From: Corallococcus sp. AS-1-6
GTDB lineage: Bacteria > Myxococcota > Myxococcia > Myxococcales > Myxococcaceae
DNA: 64,000 nt
Reading direction: 5' to 3'
Assembly: GCF_020037015.1 (NCBI RefSeq)
Contig: NZ_JAIQDE010000030.1
Coordinates: 59,951 to 123,950 of the forward strand
Shown here piece by piece: positions 34,387 through 42,145 of this stretch. Every line of letters starts with the position of its first letter. Within the stretch, counting starts at the first letter, position 1. Both the position numbers and the translations under genes were made by a program. The notes beneath the pieces were generated by a model. That model was not told the DNA's origin, did no database searches, and was given only the letters and a program-made list of their open reading frames with translations.

Positions 34387-34608
34387 CTAGTAGCAGCCGA
34401 TCTGCGCCGCGTCCTCGAACGTCACCTGGCCGCCGTCCTCGCAGATCCGGTGATTCGGGTTGTAGATGTCCTGGAGGATGTTGCCGCCCGCGGACGGGGT
34501 GATGTTGTACGTGTAGCCGCCGATGGTGGACGTCCAGAAGCCCATCACGTCGGGGTTGCCCTGCACGGTGCCAAGCAGCTCGGAGATGTTCTTGCGGGTG
34601 TACCGCAT
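34387..34608 (-). CDS. Small peptide A, probable precursor peptide, first gene of operon
   Basis: A 73 aa peptide, 'MRYTRKNISELLGTVQG' at the start and 'CEDGGQVTFEDAAQIGCY' at the end, homologous to peptide B 44 bases downstream. Both cysteines (56, 72) are conserved; A carries one extra Tyr after the last Cys. The variable centre (43-55) holds Asn, Asp, Pro and His rather than the Trp-rich stretch in B. It is the first gene after the proposed promoter, with about 38 bases of leader and a 'CCTGGAG' ribosome-binding site. The function is unknown; a secreted, modified peptide (signal, toxin or metallophore-like) is inferred from the exporter, fusion enzyme and protease downstream. Confidence 0.82.
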   Translation of the reverse strand: MRYTRKNISELLGTVQGNPDVMGFWTSTIGGYTYNITPSAGGNILQDIYNPNHRICEDGGQVTFEDAAQIGCY

Positions 34609-34652
34609 GGTGGGGACTCCAGGGGATGAGGGGGAGATCAGCGGAGCCCTGA

Positions 34653-34681
34653 ATCCTAGGAAGGGACGGAGGAGCCGGCAA
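34653..34681 (-). promoter_or_regulatory. Sigma-70-type promoter of the peptide operon
   Basis: Read leftward: TTGCCG (34681-34676), a 17-base spacer, then TAGGAT (34658-34653). Both hexamers match four of six consensus positions or better, and the spacing is optimal. Transcription would start near 34646, about 38 bases before peptide A. No operator-like palindrome overlaps it. Confidence 0.6.
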
Positions 34682-34799
34682 GCCAGGGGAGGGTGGGGGC
34701 CTGGAAGTGTCAGGAAAGACGCGTGGATTTGTGTTTCACGGTCTCACCGGACCCACCGCTCGACGCCGGGGCGGCTCCCCACCCCGGCGCCGGCCCTGC

Positions 34800-36254
34800 C
34801 TACTCCCGCGCCTCGGTGAGCCCTGGCGGGCAACTGAAGGAGGCCGGCACGGACCACAGTTGGCCTACGTCGGCGTCGGTGAGGGCGGTGAAGAAGACGC
34901 GGCTGCCCACGCGGGTGAACGCGCCCGGAAACTGGATGTCCGCCAGCCGGCCCTGCGTCGCCACGGAGCCCCGGGTGAAGTAGGGGAAGACGGGCCCGAG
35001 CGGATCCGGCGCGCCGCCGAACAGGACCTGCCCCGTGCCGGTGGCGAACAGCGGGTAGCGGTACCCGTACTCCACACTGGGGTTGTCGAAGAGCTGGCGG
35101 GTCCCCGCGGCCGTCCCGTTCGTCACCCACAGCGAGATGTCCCTGGACACGGGCGCGTCGCTGCCAATGCTCATGAAGAAGTAGATGGCGCCGCCGGAGA
35201 CCACGGCCGACCGCACCGCGGGGTACGCGTACTCGTCGGAGCCGTAGGGGTTGGGCAGGGTGGTGATTCCCGTCTTGCCATCGCCAGCCAGGGAGAGCCG
35301 GTCGATGCGCAGCCGCTTCGTCACCGGGTTGTCCACGGACGTCACGTAGACATACGGGCCCAGCGTCCCGAGCAGGTGCACCCGCCTGCCGAAGGCGTCC
35401 AGGCGGACGGTGCCCGCGGCGGTGCCGTTCGTCTTCCACACCTCGGAGTCGGGACCGTCCTCCAGGATGAACAACGGCTGCTCACCCGGGCGGCTCACCC
35501 CCGACAGGTAGGCGTTCCCCGCGTCCAGCCGTTTGACGGAGGTGGTCCCGGCGTGCGTGCCGTCGGTGCGCCACATCGTGGTGCCCGTGTCCTCGGAGAA
35601 GAAGAAGAGCAGCGCGTTGCCGACCTTCAACGTGTCGTTGCCCAGCCCCGTGAGCCCGCCGAAGTCCCTCACCCGCAGCGTGCCGGCCGCCGTCCCGTCG
35701 GACCGCCACAGCTCCGGCCGGGCCCCGTCTCCCGGCACCGGCACCCAGCGGAAGAACACCAGGCGCCCGTTGAGCTCCGTGGCGTTGGTCATCACGGAGC
35801 CTTCCGCGCCGGGGGTGATGTCCTTGACCAGCCGGGTCCCCCCCGTCGTCCCGTCGCTGCTCCACAGCTCCATGCCGGTGGCGTCGGTGCGGGCCTGGAA
35901 GAAGAGCCGGTTGCCCACCGCGACCAGGTTCTGGGGCTGATAGACGCCGGGCGGCCCCGGAAACGTCTTCAGCGGGAAGGTCCCCGCCTCCGTGCCGTCG
36001 CTGCGCCACAGGAGCGAACCGGTGTCGAAAGCGGAGGTGACGAAGTAGAGCGTCCCCTGGACGTGGGTGAGCTCCCCCATGAAGCCCGCGGAGCCCAGGG
36101 GCATGATGGTCGCCACCCGGGCCGCCACCCCTGGAGGGCACGCCTGGGCCGTCACCTCGCGGGCGCCGTCCTCCACCGCCTCCGGCAATCCCCCACAGCC
36201 CAACACCCCTGCCAGTCCCAACCACAGCAGGGCACACCCATTCCTTGCATGCAT
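34800..36254 (-). CDS. ELWxxDGT-repeat lipoprotein
   Basis: A 484 aa lipoprotein. ATG 36254 is seven bases after a 'GGAGG'; a GTG six bases upstream overlaps that site. The signal ends 'LAGVLGCGG' with the lipid Cys at about 20. The mature protein is a beta-propeller-like chain of about seven copies of the 'ELW.SDGT..GT' repeat ('MELWSSDGTTGGT', 'PELWRSDGTAAGT', 'TMWRTDGTHAGT', 'EVWKTNGTAAGT'). The family is abundant in myxobacteria and Bacteroidetes; the role is undefined, probably surface-exposed. It lies downstream of the efflux operon but 117 bases from its last gene, so it is likely expressed separately. Confidence 0.88.
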   Translation of the reverse strand: MHARNGCALLWLGLAGVLGCGGLPEAVEDGAREVTAQACPPGVAARVATIMPLGSAGFMGELTHVQGTLYFVTSAFDTGSLLWRSDGTEAGTFPLKTFPGPPGVYQPQNLVAVGNRLFFQARTDATGMELWSSDGTTGGTRLVKDITPGAEGSVMTNATELNGRLVFFRWVPVPGDGARPELWRSDGTAAGTLRVRDFGGLTGLGNDTLKVGNALLFFFSEDTGTTMWRTDGTHAGTTSVKRLDAGNAYLSGVSRPGEQPLFILEDGPDSEVWKTNGTAAGTVRLDAFGRRVHLLGTLGPYVYVTSVDNPVTKRLRIDRLSLAGDGKTGITTLPNPYGSDEYAYPAVRSAVVSGGAIYFFMSIGSDAPVSRDISLWVTNGTAAGTRQLFDNPSVEYGYRYPLFATGTGQVLFGGAPDPLGPVFPYFTRGSVATQGRLADIQFPGAFTRVGSRVFFTALTDADVGQLWSVPASFSCPPGLTEARE

Positions 36255-36371
36255 GTCCACACCTCCCGGTCCACGACGCTCGGAGGGTGGGACGCGAGGA
36301 GGTGTCCTCCAAGAGGCACCCCGAGGGGGGTGAGAGTGTCGTGGGACGGGGGCGGGAGCGCCCGTTCGTCC

Positions 36372-37145
36372 TCAGGGCTGCCGGCGAGGCAGTCCGAGGA
36401 GATAGGTGATGGTCATTCCGTTGGCGCGGTGGACGCCGCTGTGCCAGCGGTAGCCGTGGGTGTCGAGCCCCTCGGTCAGCTCCTCCAGGTCCTCCGGCGT
36501 GTAGGTCCGCAGCGACGACACCACGCCATCCCAGAGGATGAGCAGGGGGATGATGGGAATGAGGTAGGTGAAGACCAGCCGCCACCCGGAGCGCGGGCGG
36601 ATGAGCGGGGTGAAGCCCCAGACCAGGGGGATGATGAGCAGGAGTTGGAAGAGGACGTACAGCAGCGAGCGCTGCGTGAGCTCGAAGGCGGCGATGGGCA
36701 CGCCGCGCGTGGCGGCGTCCGCGAGGAGGGCCTTCGCCTGCTTCGGGCGGAAGTGGTGCAGTCCCTCGAAGAGGGTGCGCAGCCCCGTGAGCTCCTCCGG
36801 AACGCGCATCACGTCGACCGGCGCGTCGTGGTACCGCGCGCCCTCGGGCAGCTCCAGCGCCGGGGTGGGGTGGAGGTCGGTGAGCACCACCTCCGCCTCG
36901 CCGTGCACGCGGCGCAGCGCCGGCAGCAGGGTGCGCCAGGGGCCTCCCGTTCCCGAGCACAGGTCGATGACGCGGTTCGTGCCGGACATGCGCAGCAGCT
37001 CCGCCAACTGGGGGACCACGCTGTCGTAGGGGCGCGTCTTGTCGAGCACGACGTGCAGGTAGTCGACCTCGCCGCGGCGCAGCGGCGCGGGCAGCCACGA
37101 CTGGTCGAGGAACTCGAAGAGGTGGAGCCGGGGGAGCAGTCTCAT
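36372..37145 (-). CDS. Class I methyltransferase with C-terminal membrane helices
   Basis: A 257 aa protein with SAM motif I 'VIDLCSGTGGPWRTLL' (about 59-74) and 'AEVVLTDLHPTPAL' as motif II, followed by 'LFEGLHHFRP' where motif III is expected. Two hydrophobic segments ('LLYVLFQLLLIIPLVWGF' and 'LVFTYLIPIIPLLILW') anchor it, so the substrate may be a lipid or an envelope compound. It starts 28 bases after the stop of the ABC-2 permease gene and is the last gene of the efflux operon, suggesting its substrate is linked to what the pump carries. Confidence 0.82.
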   Translation of the reverse strand: MRLLPRLHLFEFLDQSWLPAPLRRGEVDYLHVVLDKTRPYDSVVPQLAELLRMSGTNRVIDLCSGTGGPWRTLLPALRRVHGEAEVVLTDLHPTPALELPEGARYHDAPVDVMRVPEELTGLRTLFEGLHHFRPKQAKALLADAATRGVPIAAFELTQRSLLYVLFQLLLIIPLVWGFTPLIRPRSGWRLVFTYLIPIIPLLILWDGVVSSLRTYTPEDLEELTEGLDTHGYRWHSGVHRANGMTITYLLGLPRRQP

Positions 37146-37173
37146 CGCCCGGAGGATAGCGCCTCCGCGGACC

Positions 37174-38298
37174 TTATTTGCTCACCGCGATGGACTTGCG
37201 GAAGAGCGCCAGGCTGTAGACGAAGAACCCCAGGCCCACCGCGCTCACCATCAGGAACTGCCGCCAGACGGCCCACAGCCCTCCGCCGCGGTAGATGATG
37301 ACCTGCGAGAAGCTGACGAAGTGCCGGGCCGGCAGCAGGTACGTGAGGGCCTGAAGCCACTTCGGCTGGCTCTCCACGGGCGTGCTCCCGCCTGAGAGCA
37401 GCATCAGCACCAGGACCACCAGGATGATGAGCAGCGCGAACTGCGCCATCGAGCGGGAGATGGTCCCCAGGAAGATGCCGAGCGCCGTGGCGAAGAACAG
37501 GTAGAGCACCACGCCCACGAACCACAGCGCCACCGAGCCGGCGAACGGCACCTCCAGCACCAGGTTCACGACGAAGAACAGCGAAGCCCCGGTCGCGACG
37601 AGGATGACCAGGCCGTTGGCCCAGACCTTCGCCATGGCGATCTCGAACGAGGTCAGCGGCATCACGAGCAGGTGCTCCAGCGTCCCGTGCTCGCGCTCCC
37701 GGATGACGGCCGCGCCGGTGAGGACGACCGTCAGCAGGGTGATTTGATTGATGATGGCCACCACGCTCTTGAACCAGGACGACACCCCGTTGGGGTTGAA
37801 GAGCTTGCGGATGACCAGGTTGACGGGCTTCGGCCCCGTCTCCTCCGTGCGCTTGAGGAAGGAGGAGATGCGGTCGTTGAGGATGTTCTTGATGTAGCCG
37901 GTGCCGATGCCCGCCTGCTGCATGGCGGTCGCGTCGATGTTCACCTGGACGTCCGGGTTGCGCCCCGCGCGCAGGTCGTGCTCGAAGCGGGGCGGAATCA
38001 CCACGACGAACATGAACCGGCCCCGGTCCATGTCCGGCTGGATGTCATCCGCGGTGATGACCTCCGGCGACTTGAAGCGGGGCGGATAGAACGCGTTGAG
38101 CAGCTCCTTGGACAACGCGGACCCGTCCTCGTCCACGAAGGCGATGGAGGCGTTGTTCACCTCGCTGGAGGTCCCCGTGGCCTGGACGTAGATGGCCAGG
38201 GTGAACGCATACACGACGAACACGACCAGCACCGCGTCGCTGAGCAGGCTGCGGATCTCCTTGAGCCCGAGCCACAGGATGTTCAGCAGTGAGTTCAC
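37174..38298 (-). CDS. ABC-2 type permease of a YhhJ/RbbA-type efflux system
   Basis: A 374 aa permease. The GTG start at 38298 has an 'AGGAG' eight bases upstream and lies 2 bases after the stop of the RbbA-like gene. One helix at about 18-40, an extracytoplasmic domain of about 130 residues ('NASIAFVDEDGSALSK', 'FMFVVVIPPRFEHDLRAG'), then five C-terminal helices with 'GAAVIREREHGTLEHLLVMPL', the hallmark of ABC2_membrane_3 permeases. It should pair with the RbbA-like subunit as the transporter core. The long upstream open frame through the RbbA gene is an overlap artefact and was not used. Confidence 0.92.
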   Translation of the reverse strand: MNSLLNILWLGLKEIRSLLSDAVLVVFVVYAFTLAIYVQATGTSSEVNNASIAFVDEDGSALSKELLNAFYPPRFKSPEVITADDIQPDMDRGRFMFVVVIPPRFEHDLRAGRNPDVQVNIDATAMQQAGIGTGYIKNILNDRISSFLKRTEETGPKPVNLVIRKLFNPNGVSSWFKSVVAIINQITLLTVVLTGAAVIREREHGTLEHLLVMPLTSFEIAMAKVWANGLVILVATGASLFFVVNLVLEVPFAGSVALWFVGVVLYLFFATALGIFLGTISRSMAQFALLIILVVLVLMLLSGGSTPVESQPKWLQALTYLLPARHFVSFSQVIIYRGGGLWAVWRQFLMVSAVGLGFFVYSLALFRKSIAVSK

Positions 38299-38300
38299 CG

Positions 38301-41099
38301 CTATTTCTCCTGCTTTCTCAGGCCGAGGACGCTGACGGCCAGGAGGAGGGGGACGCACACGGCCAGGAAGGCGACGTCCCTCAGGATGAGGCCCGCGCCC
38401 AGCCCCTTGGTGAAGGCGCCCAGGCTGGCGTGCATGTAGTAGGTGGCCGGCCAGATGGAGCCGACGAGCCTGGCTCCTCCCTGGAGCGTGGACACCGGCT
38501 GCAACAGGCCGGAGAACTGGATGGTCGGCACGATGGTCAGGATGGCCGTGACGAAGACGGCCGCCACCTGGCTGCCGGTGAAGGTGGACGTCACCATCCC
38601 AATGCCTGTCGTCGCCGTGACGTAGAACAGCGCGCAGACCACCAGCGTCAGGAAGCTGCCCTTGATGGGGACGCTGAAGACGACCAGCGACAGCGCGGTC
38701 AGGATGAAGAAGTTGGCCATGCCGATGGCGACGTAGGGCAACTGCTTCCCGAGCAGGTACTCCAGCCGCCCCGTGGGCGTGACGTAGAAGTTGATGATGG
38801 ACCCCAGCTCCTTCTCCCGCACGATGCTCACCGTCATGAGGATGGCCGGGATGAGCAGCAGCAGCAGCGCGGGGACGCTCGGCACGATGGAGTAGATGCT
38901 TTCGAAGGTGGGGTTGTAGACGTAGCGCTCCTCGATGTTGGCCGTGGACTTCCGCGCGCTGGCGGAGTGGAAGCCGCTCGCGGGATCCTGGAGCATCCGG
39001 CTGTGGACCCCCTGGACGTATTGCGCGACGGTGTCGCCACGGAAGGTCATGGCGCCGTCCACCTGCGCCAGCACCTCGGGGCCGGAACCCCGGCGGAGGT
39101 CCAGGCCGAAGCGCGGCGGAATCTCCAGCACCACCGAGACGTCGTCTGACTGGAGCCGGCGGAGCGCCTCGTCCGAGGACGTGGCGGGCGGAGTCGGGGC
39201 GAAGTAGGGCTTCGCCGCGCTGAACTGCTCCAGGTACGCGCGGCTCTCCGGGGACTGGTCCAGGTCCAGCGCGGCATAGCGGATGTTCTCGACGTCGGTC
39301 GTGATGCCGAAGCCGAAGACGAGCATCAGCACCGCCGAGCCGATGAAGGCGAACGCCAGCCGGACCTTGTCGCGGAGGATTTGGCTGGTCTCGTTGGAGG
39401 CATACGCGAGCAGCCGGCCCAGCCCCAGCCGGAGGCCGGCCCGGTCCGTCCGGGGCCCGGCCTGGGCCTGGGGCGTCGCGGCTCCGGGCGCGGGGGCGGC
39501 GGGCGTGTCCTTGCCCTCGGCGCGCGCCTTCTCGGCGATGGCGTCCTCCATGTAGCCGATGAAGGCGGTCTCCAGGCTGTCCGCGTGCCGCGCCTCGATG
39601 AGCTTCTGGGGGCTGTCCGCCGCCAGCACCTTGCCCGCGTTCATGAGGGAGATGCGGTCGCAGCGCATGCCCTCGTTCATGAAGTGCGTCGTCACGAAGA
39701 TGGTGACGCCCTGCTTGCGCGACAGGTCGATCAACAGCTCCCAGAAGCTGTCCCGGGCCACCGGGTCGACTCCTGACGTGGGCTCGTCCAGGATGAGGAT
39801 CTGCGGCCCGTGCAGCACGGCGACGGCCAGGGAGAGCCGCTGGCGCAGGCCCATGGGCAGGTCCCCGGCCAGCGCCTCCAGGTGCGCGCCCAGCCCGAAC
39901 CGCTCGACCAGCTCCTCGATGCGCGCCTTCGCCTTGTCCGGGGGCAGGTGGTAGAGCCGGGCGTGCAGCACCAGGTTCTGCTGCACGCTCAGCTCGCCGT
40001 AGAGCGAGAACGCCTGCGTCATGTAGCCCAGGTTCTTGCGCACCTCCATGCTGCCCGCGTCCACGGAGCTGCCGAAGAGCTTCGCCGTGCCCTCCGTGGG
40101 AGGCAGCAGGCCGGTCAGCATCTTCATGGTCGTGGACTTGCCGCAGCCGTTGGAGCCCAGGAAGCCGAAGATCTCCCCCCGCTCGATGGACAGGGTGACG
40201 TGGTCCACGGCGGTGAAGGTCCCGAAGCGGCGGGTCAGCCCGTGCGCCTCGATGGCCAGCTCCGCGTTGCCCTGCGCGCGGGGCGGGATGATGATCTCCT
40301 TGTGGCCCCGGCGCTTCTCCTCGGGCAGGAGCGCGATGAAGCACTTCTCCAGGTCCTGGGTGCCCGTGCGCTCCATCAGCTCCGCGGGGGACCCCGTGGC
40401 CAGCACGCGCCCCGCGTCCATGGCGACGATCCAGTCCCACTGCTGCGCCTCGTCCATGTAGGCCGTGGAGATGATGACGCTCATGCCGGGGCGCCCGGCG
40501 CGGATCTCGTCGATGAGGGTCCAGAACTGCCGCCGGGAGAGCGGATCCACGCCGGTGGTGGGCTCGTCGAGGATGAGCAGGTCCGGGTCGTGCACCAGCG
40601 CGCCGCACAGCCCCACCTTCTGCTTCATGCCGCCGGAGAGCTTGCCGGCGGGGCGCTCCGCGAACCTCCCCAGGCCGGTGGCCGCGAGCAGCTCCGGGAC
40701 GCGCACCTTGCGCTCCTCGGGGGACAGCCCGAAGAGCCGGGCCATGAAGTCCACGTTGTCGTAGACGCTGAGCTCCAGGTAGAGGTTCTTGCCCAGGCCC
40801 TGGGGCATGTAAGCGATGCGCGGGCCCACCTGGCGCCGGTGCCTCGCGTCCGCGATGTCCCCGTCCAGCACCAGGACGCGCCCCTGCTGCATCTTCTTGG
40901 CGCCCGCGACCAGGGCCATCAGCGTGGACTTGCCCACGCCGTCCGGCCCCACGATGCCCACCCGGATGCCGCTGGGGACGTCGAGCGACAGGCCGTCGAG
41001 CGCGACGGCCTTGCCGTAGCGGTGGGTCACGCCCTGGATGGAGACCACGAGCCGGCTGGAGAGGTGGGCCGGCGGCCCTGGAGACGTGGATGAGACCAT
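38301..41099 (-). CDS. RbbA-like protein: two ABC ATPase domains fused to an ABC-2 permease
   Basis: A 932 aa protein with two nucleotide-binding domains: NBD1 with Walker A 'VGPDGVGKST', signature 'LSGGMKQK' and Walker B 'LLILDEPTTG'; NBD2 with 'LGSNGCGKST', 'LPMGLRQRLSLA' and 'ILILDEPTSG'. From about residue 560 an ABC-2 permease follows with a large extracytoplasmic domain and a C-terminal helix bundle containing 'VREKELGSIINFYVTP'. The E. coli namesake RbbA binds ribosomes, but in operons with HlyD and outer-membrane genes the family acts as drug/envelope exporters. It lies 25 bases after the HlyD gene. Confidence 0.93.
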   Translation of the reverse strand: MVSSTSPGPPAHLSSRLVVSIQGVTHRYGKAVALDGLSLDVPSGIRVGIVGPDGVGKSTLMALVAGAKKMQQGRVLVLDGDIADARHRRQVGPRIAYMPQGLGKNLYLELSVYDNVDFMARLFGLSPEERKVRVPELLAATGLGRFAERPAGKLSGGMKQKVGLCGALVHDPDLLILDEPTTGVDPLSRRQFWTLIDEIRAGRPGMSVIISTAYMDEAQQWDWIVAMDAGRVLATGSPAELMERTGTQDLEKCFIALLPEEKRRGHKEIIIPPRAQGNAELAIEAHGLTRRFGTFTAVDHVTLSIERGEIFGFLGSNGCGKSTTMKMLTGLLPPTEGTAKLFGSSVDAGSMEVRKNLGYMTQAFSLYGELSVQQNLVLHARLYHLPPDKAKARIEELVERFGLGAHLEALAGDLPMGLRQRLSLAVAVLHGPQILILDEPTSGVDPVARDSFWELLIDLSRKQGVTIFVTTHFMNEGMRCDRISLMNAGKVLAADSPQKLIEARHADSLETAFIGYMEDAIAEKARAEGKDTPAAPAPGAATPQAQAGPRTDRAGLRLGLGRLLAYASNETSQILRDKVRLAFAFIGSAVLMLVFGFGITTDVENIRYAALDLDQSPESRAYLEQFSAAKPYFAPTPPATSSDEALRRLQSDDVSVVLEIPPRFGLDLRRGSGPEVLAQVDGAMTFRGDTVAQYVQGVHSRMLQDPASGFHSASARKSTANIEERYVYNPTFESIYSIVPSVPALLLLLIPAILMTVSIVREKELGSIINFYVTPTGRLEYLLGKQLPYVAIGMANFFILTALSLVVFSVPIKGSFLTLVVCALFYVTATTGIGMVTSTFTGSQVAAVFVTAILTIVPTIQFSGLLQPVSTLQGGARLVGSIWPATYYMHASLGAFTKGLGAGLILRDVAFLAVCVPLLLAVSVLGLRKQEK

Positions 41100-41124
41100 G
41101 GCGCGGCCCTCCCGGGTCTGTGGG

Positions 41125-42135
41125 CTAGTGGGGTTCGGATTCCGCCGTGACGACGTCGCGCAGCCGGGAGGGCCACTTCGCGGAGGGGTCCACCTTCACG
41201 TAGCCGACGCCGCGGATGCCGGTCTTGATGCGCTCGACGTAGCGGCTGGCCAGCTCCCGGGGGACCTGGAGCTTCAGGCGGAACACCAGCTTCTCCCGCT
41301 CGCTCTTCGTCTCCACCTGCTTGGGCGTGAACTGCGCCTCCGGCGACACGAAGGACACGTAGCCGGGGATGGAGCGGTCGGGCTCGAAGTCGACGGTGAG
41401 GCGCGCCTCGGAGCCAATCCTCACGCGGGCGGCCTCGCTCGCGGGCAGGAAGATCTCCATGTAGACGTCCTCCAGGTTCACGAGCGTGAGCGCCGGCCCG
41501 CCGGGTGACAGCACCTCGCCGGGCTCGGCGAGGCGGTAGAGGACCCGGCCCGTCACCGGGGACCGGAGCGTCGCGTCGGCGATGCGCGTTTGAATCGTCG
41601 CGGCGTTGGCCTTCGCGACCGCGATCTCCTCGCGCGAGGTCTTCAGCGTGGCCTCCGCCTCCGCCAGGCTGGCGCGGGTGGTCTCCAACTGGCTCGTCCG
41701 GACGTCCAGGTCCCGCTGCGAGCCGGCGCCTTTCGCCACCAGCCTCCGGGCGCGCTCCGCCTCGATGGTGGCGAGCTCGATTTCACTCTTCTGCCTGACG
41801 ATGCCCGCCTCGGCCACCGCCAGCTTCTCCTGCGTGGCCGCGACGTTCGCGTTGGCCTCCGCCAGGCTGGACTCCAGCGTGGTGGTGTCCAGCCGCACCA
41901 GCACCTGCCCGGGCTTGACGAGGTCGCCTTCGTTGACGAGGACCTCCTTCACCCGCAGGGGCTCCTTCGCGGCGACATCCGCCAGCTTCGCCTCGATGCG
42001 GCCGTTGCCCGAGACGATTCCCTCCGGCAGCGCGGCCTTCTTCCCCTTCCAGTACCGGAAGCCGATGAACGCGAGCAGCGCGAGGGCGACCAGCCCGATG
42101 ACCCACTTGGATTTCCCTTTCGGCTTCCAGGGCAT
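41125..42135 (-). CDS. HlyD-family periplasmic adaptor (YhiI-like)
   Basis: A 336 aa membrane fusion protein: short cytoplasmic Lys-rich N-terminus, one helix at about 10-26, barrel-sandwich start 'GNGRIEAKLADVAAKEPLRV', 'VNEGDLVKPGQVLVRLD' (biotinyl-lipoyl-like half), a long coiled-coil hairpin (about 75-180), and the return lipoyl half 'LRSPVTGRVLYRLAEPGEVL'. It bridges the inner-membrane ABC transporter and the outer-membrane factor encoded 10 bases upstream. 'AGAGGG' precedes the ATG. Confidence 0.94.
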   Translation of the reverse strand: MPWKPKGKSKWVIGLVALALLAFIGFRYWKGKKAALPEGIVSGNGRIEAKLADVAAKEPLRVKEVLVNEGDLVKPGQVLVRLDTTTLESSLAEANANVAATQEKLAVAEAGIVRQKSEIELATIEAERARRLVAKGAGSQRDLDVRTSQLETTRASLAEAEATLKTSREEIAVAKANAATIQTRIADATLRSPVTGRVLYRLAEPGEVLSPGGPALTLVNLEDVYMEIFLPASEAARVRIGSEARLTVDFEPDRSIPGYVSFVSPEAQFTPKQVETKSEREKLVFRLKLQVPRELASRYVERIKTGIRGVGYVKVDPSAKWPSRLRDVVTAESEPH

Positions 42136-42145
42136 GGCGGACCCT

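Noticed and set aside
28295..34681. Assignment of the peptide operon to lanthipeptides, graspetides or lasso peptides
   Set aside because: No LanB/LanC/LanM, ATP-grasp, or lasso cyclase/protease is present, and each peptide has only two Cys. The class is left open.
37174..40608. 1144-codon frame joining RbbA antisense-frame sequence to the ABC-2 permease
   Set aside because: The upstream 770 codons are a wrong-frame reading of the RbbA-like gene; a GTG with a ribosome-binding site at 38298 gives the true permease.
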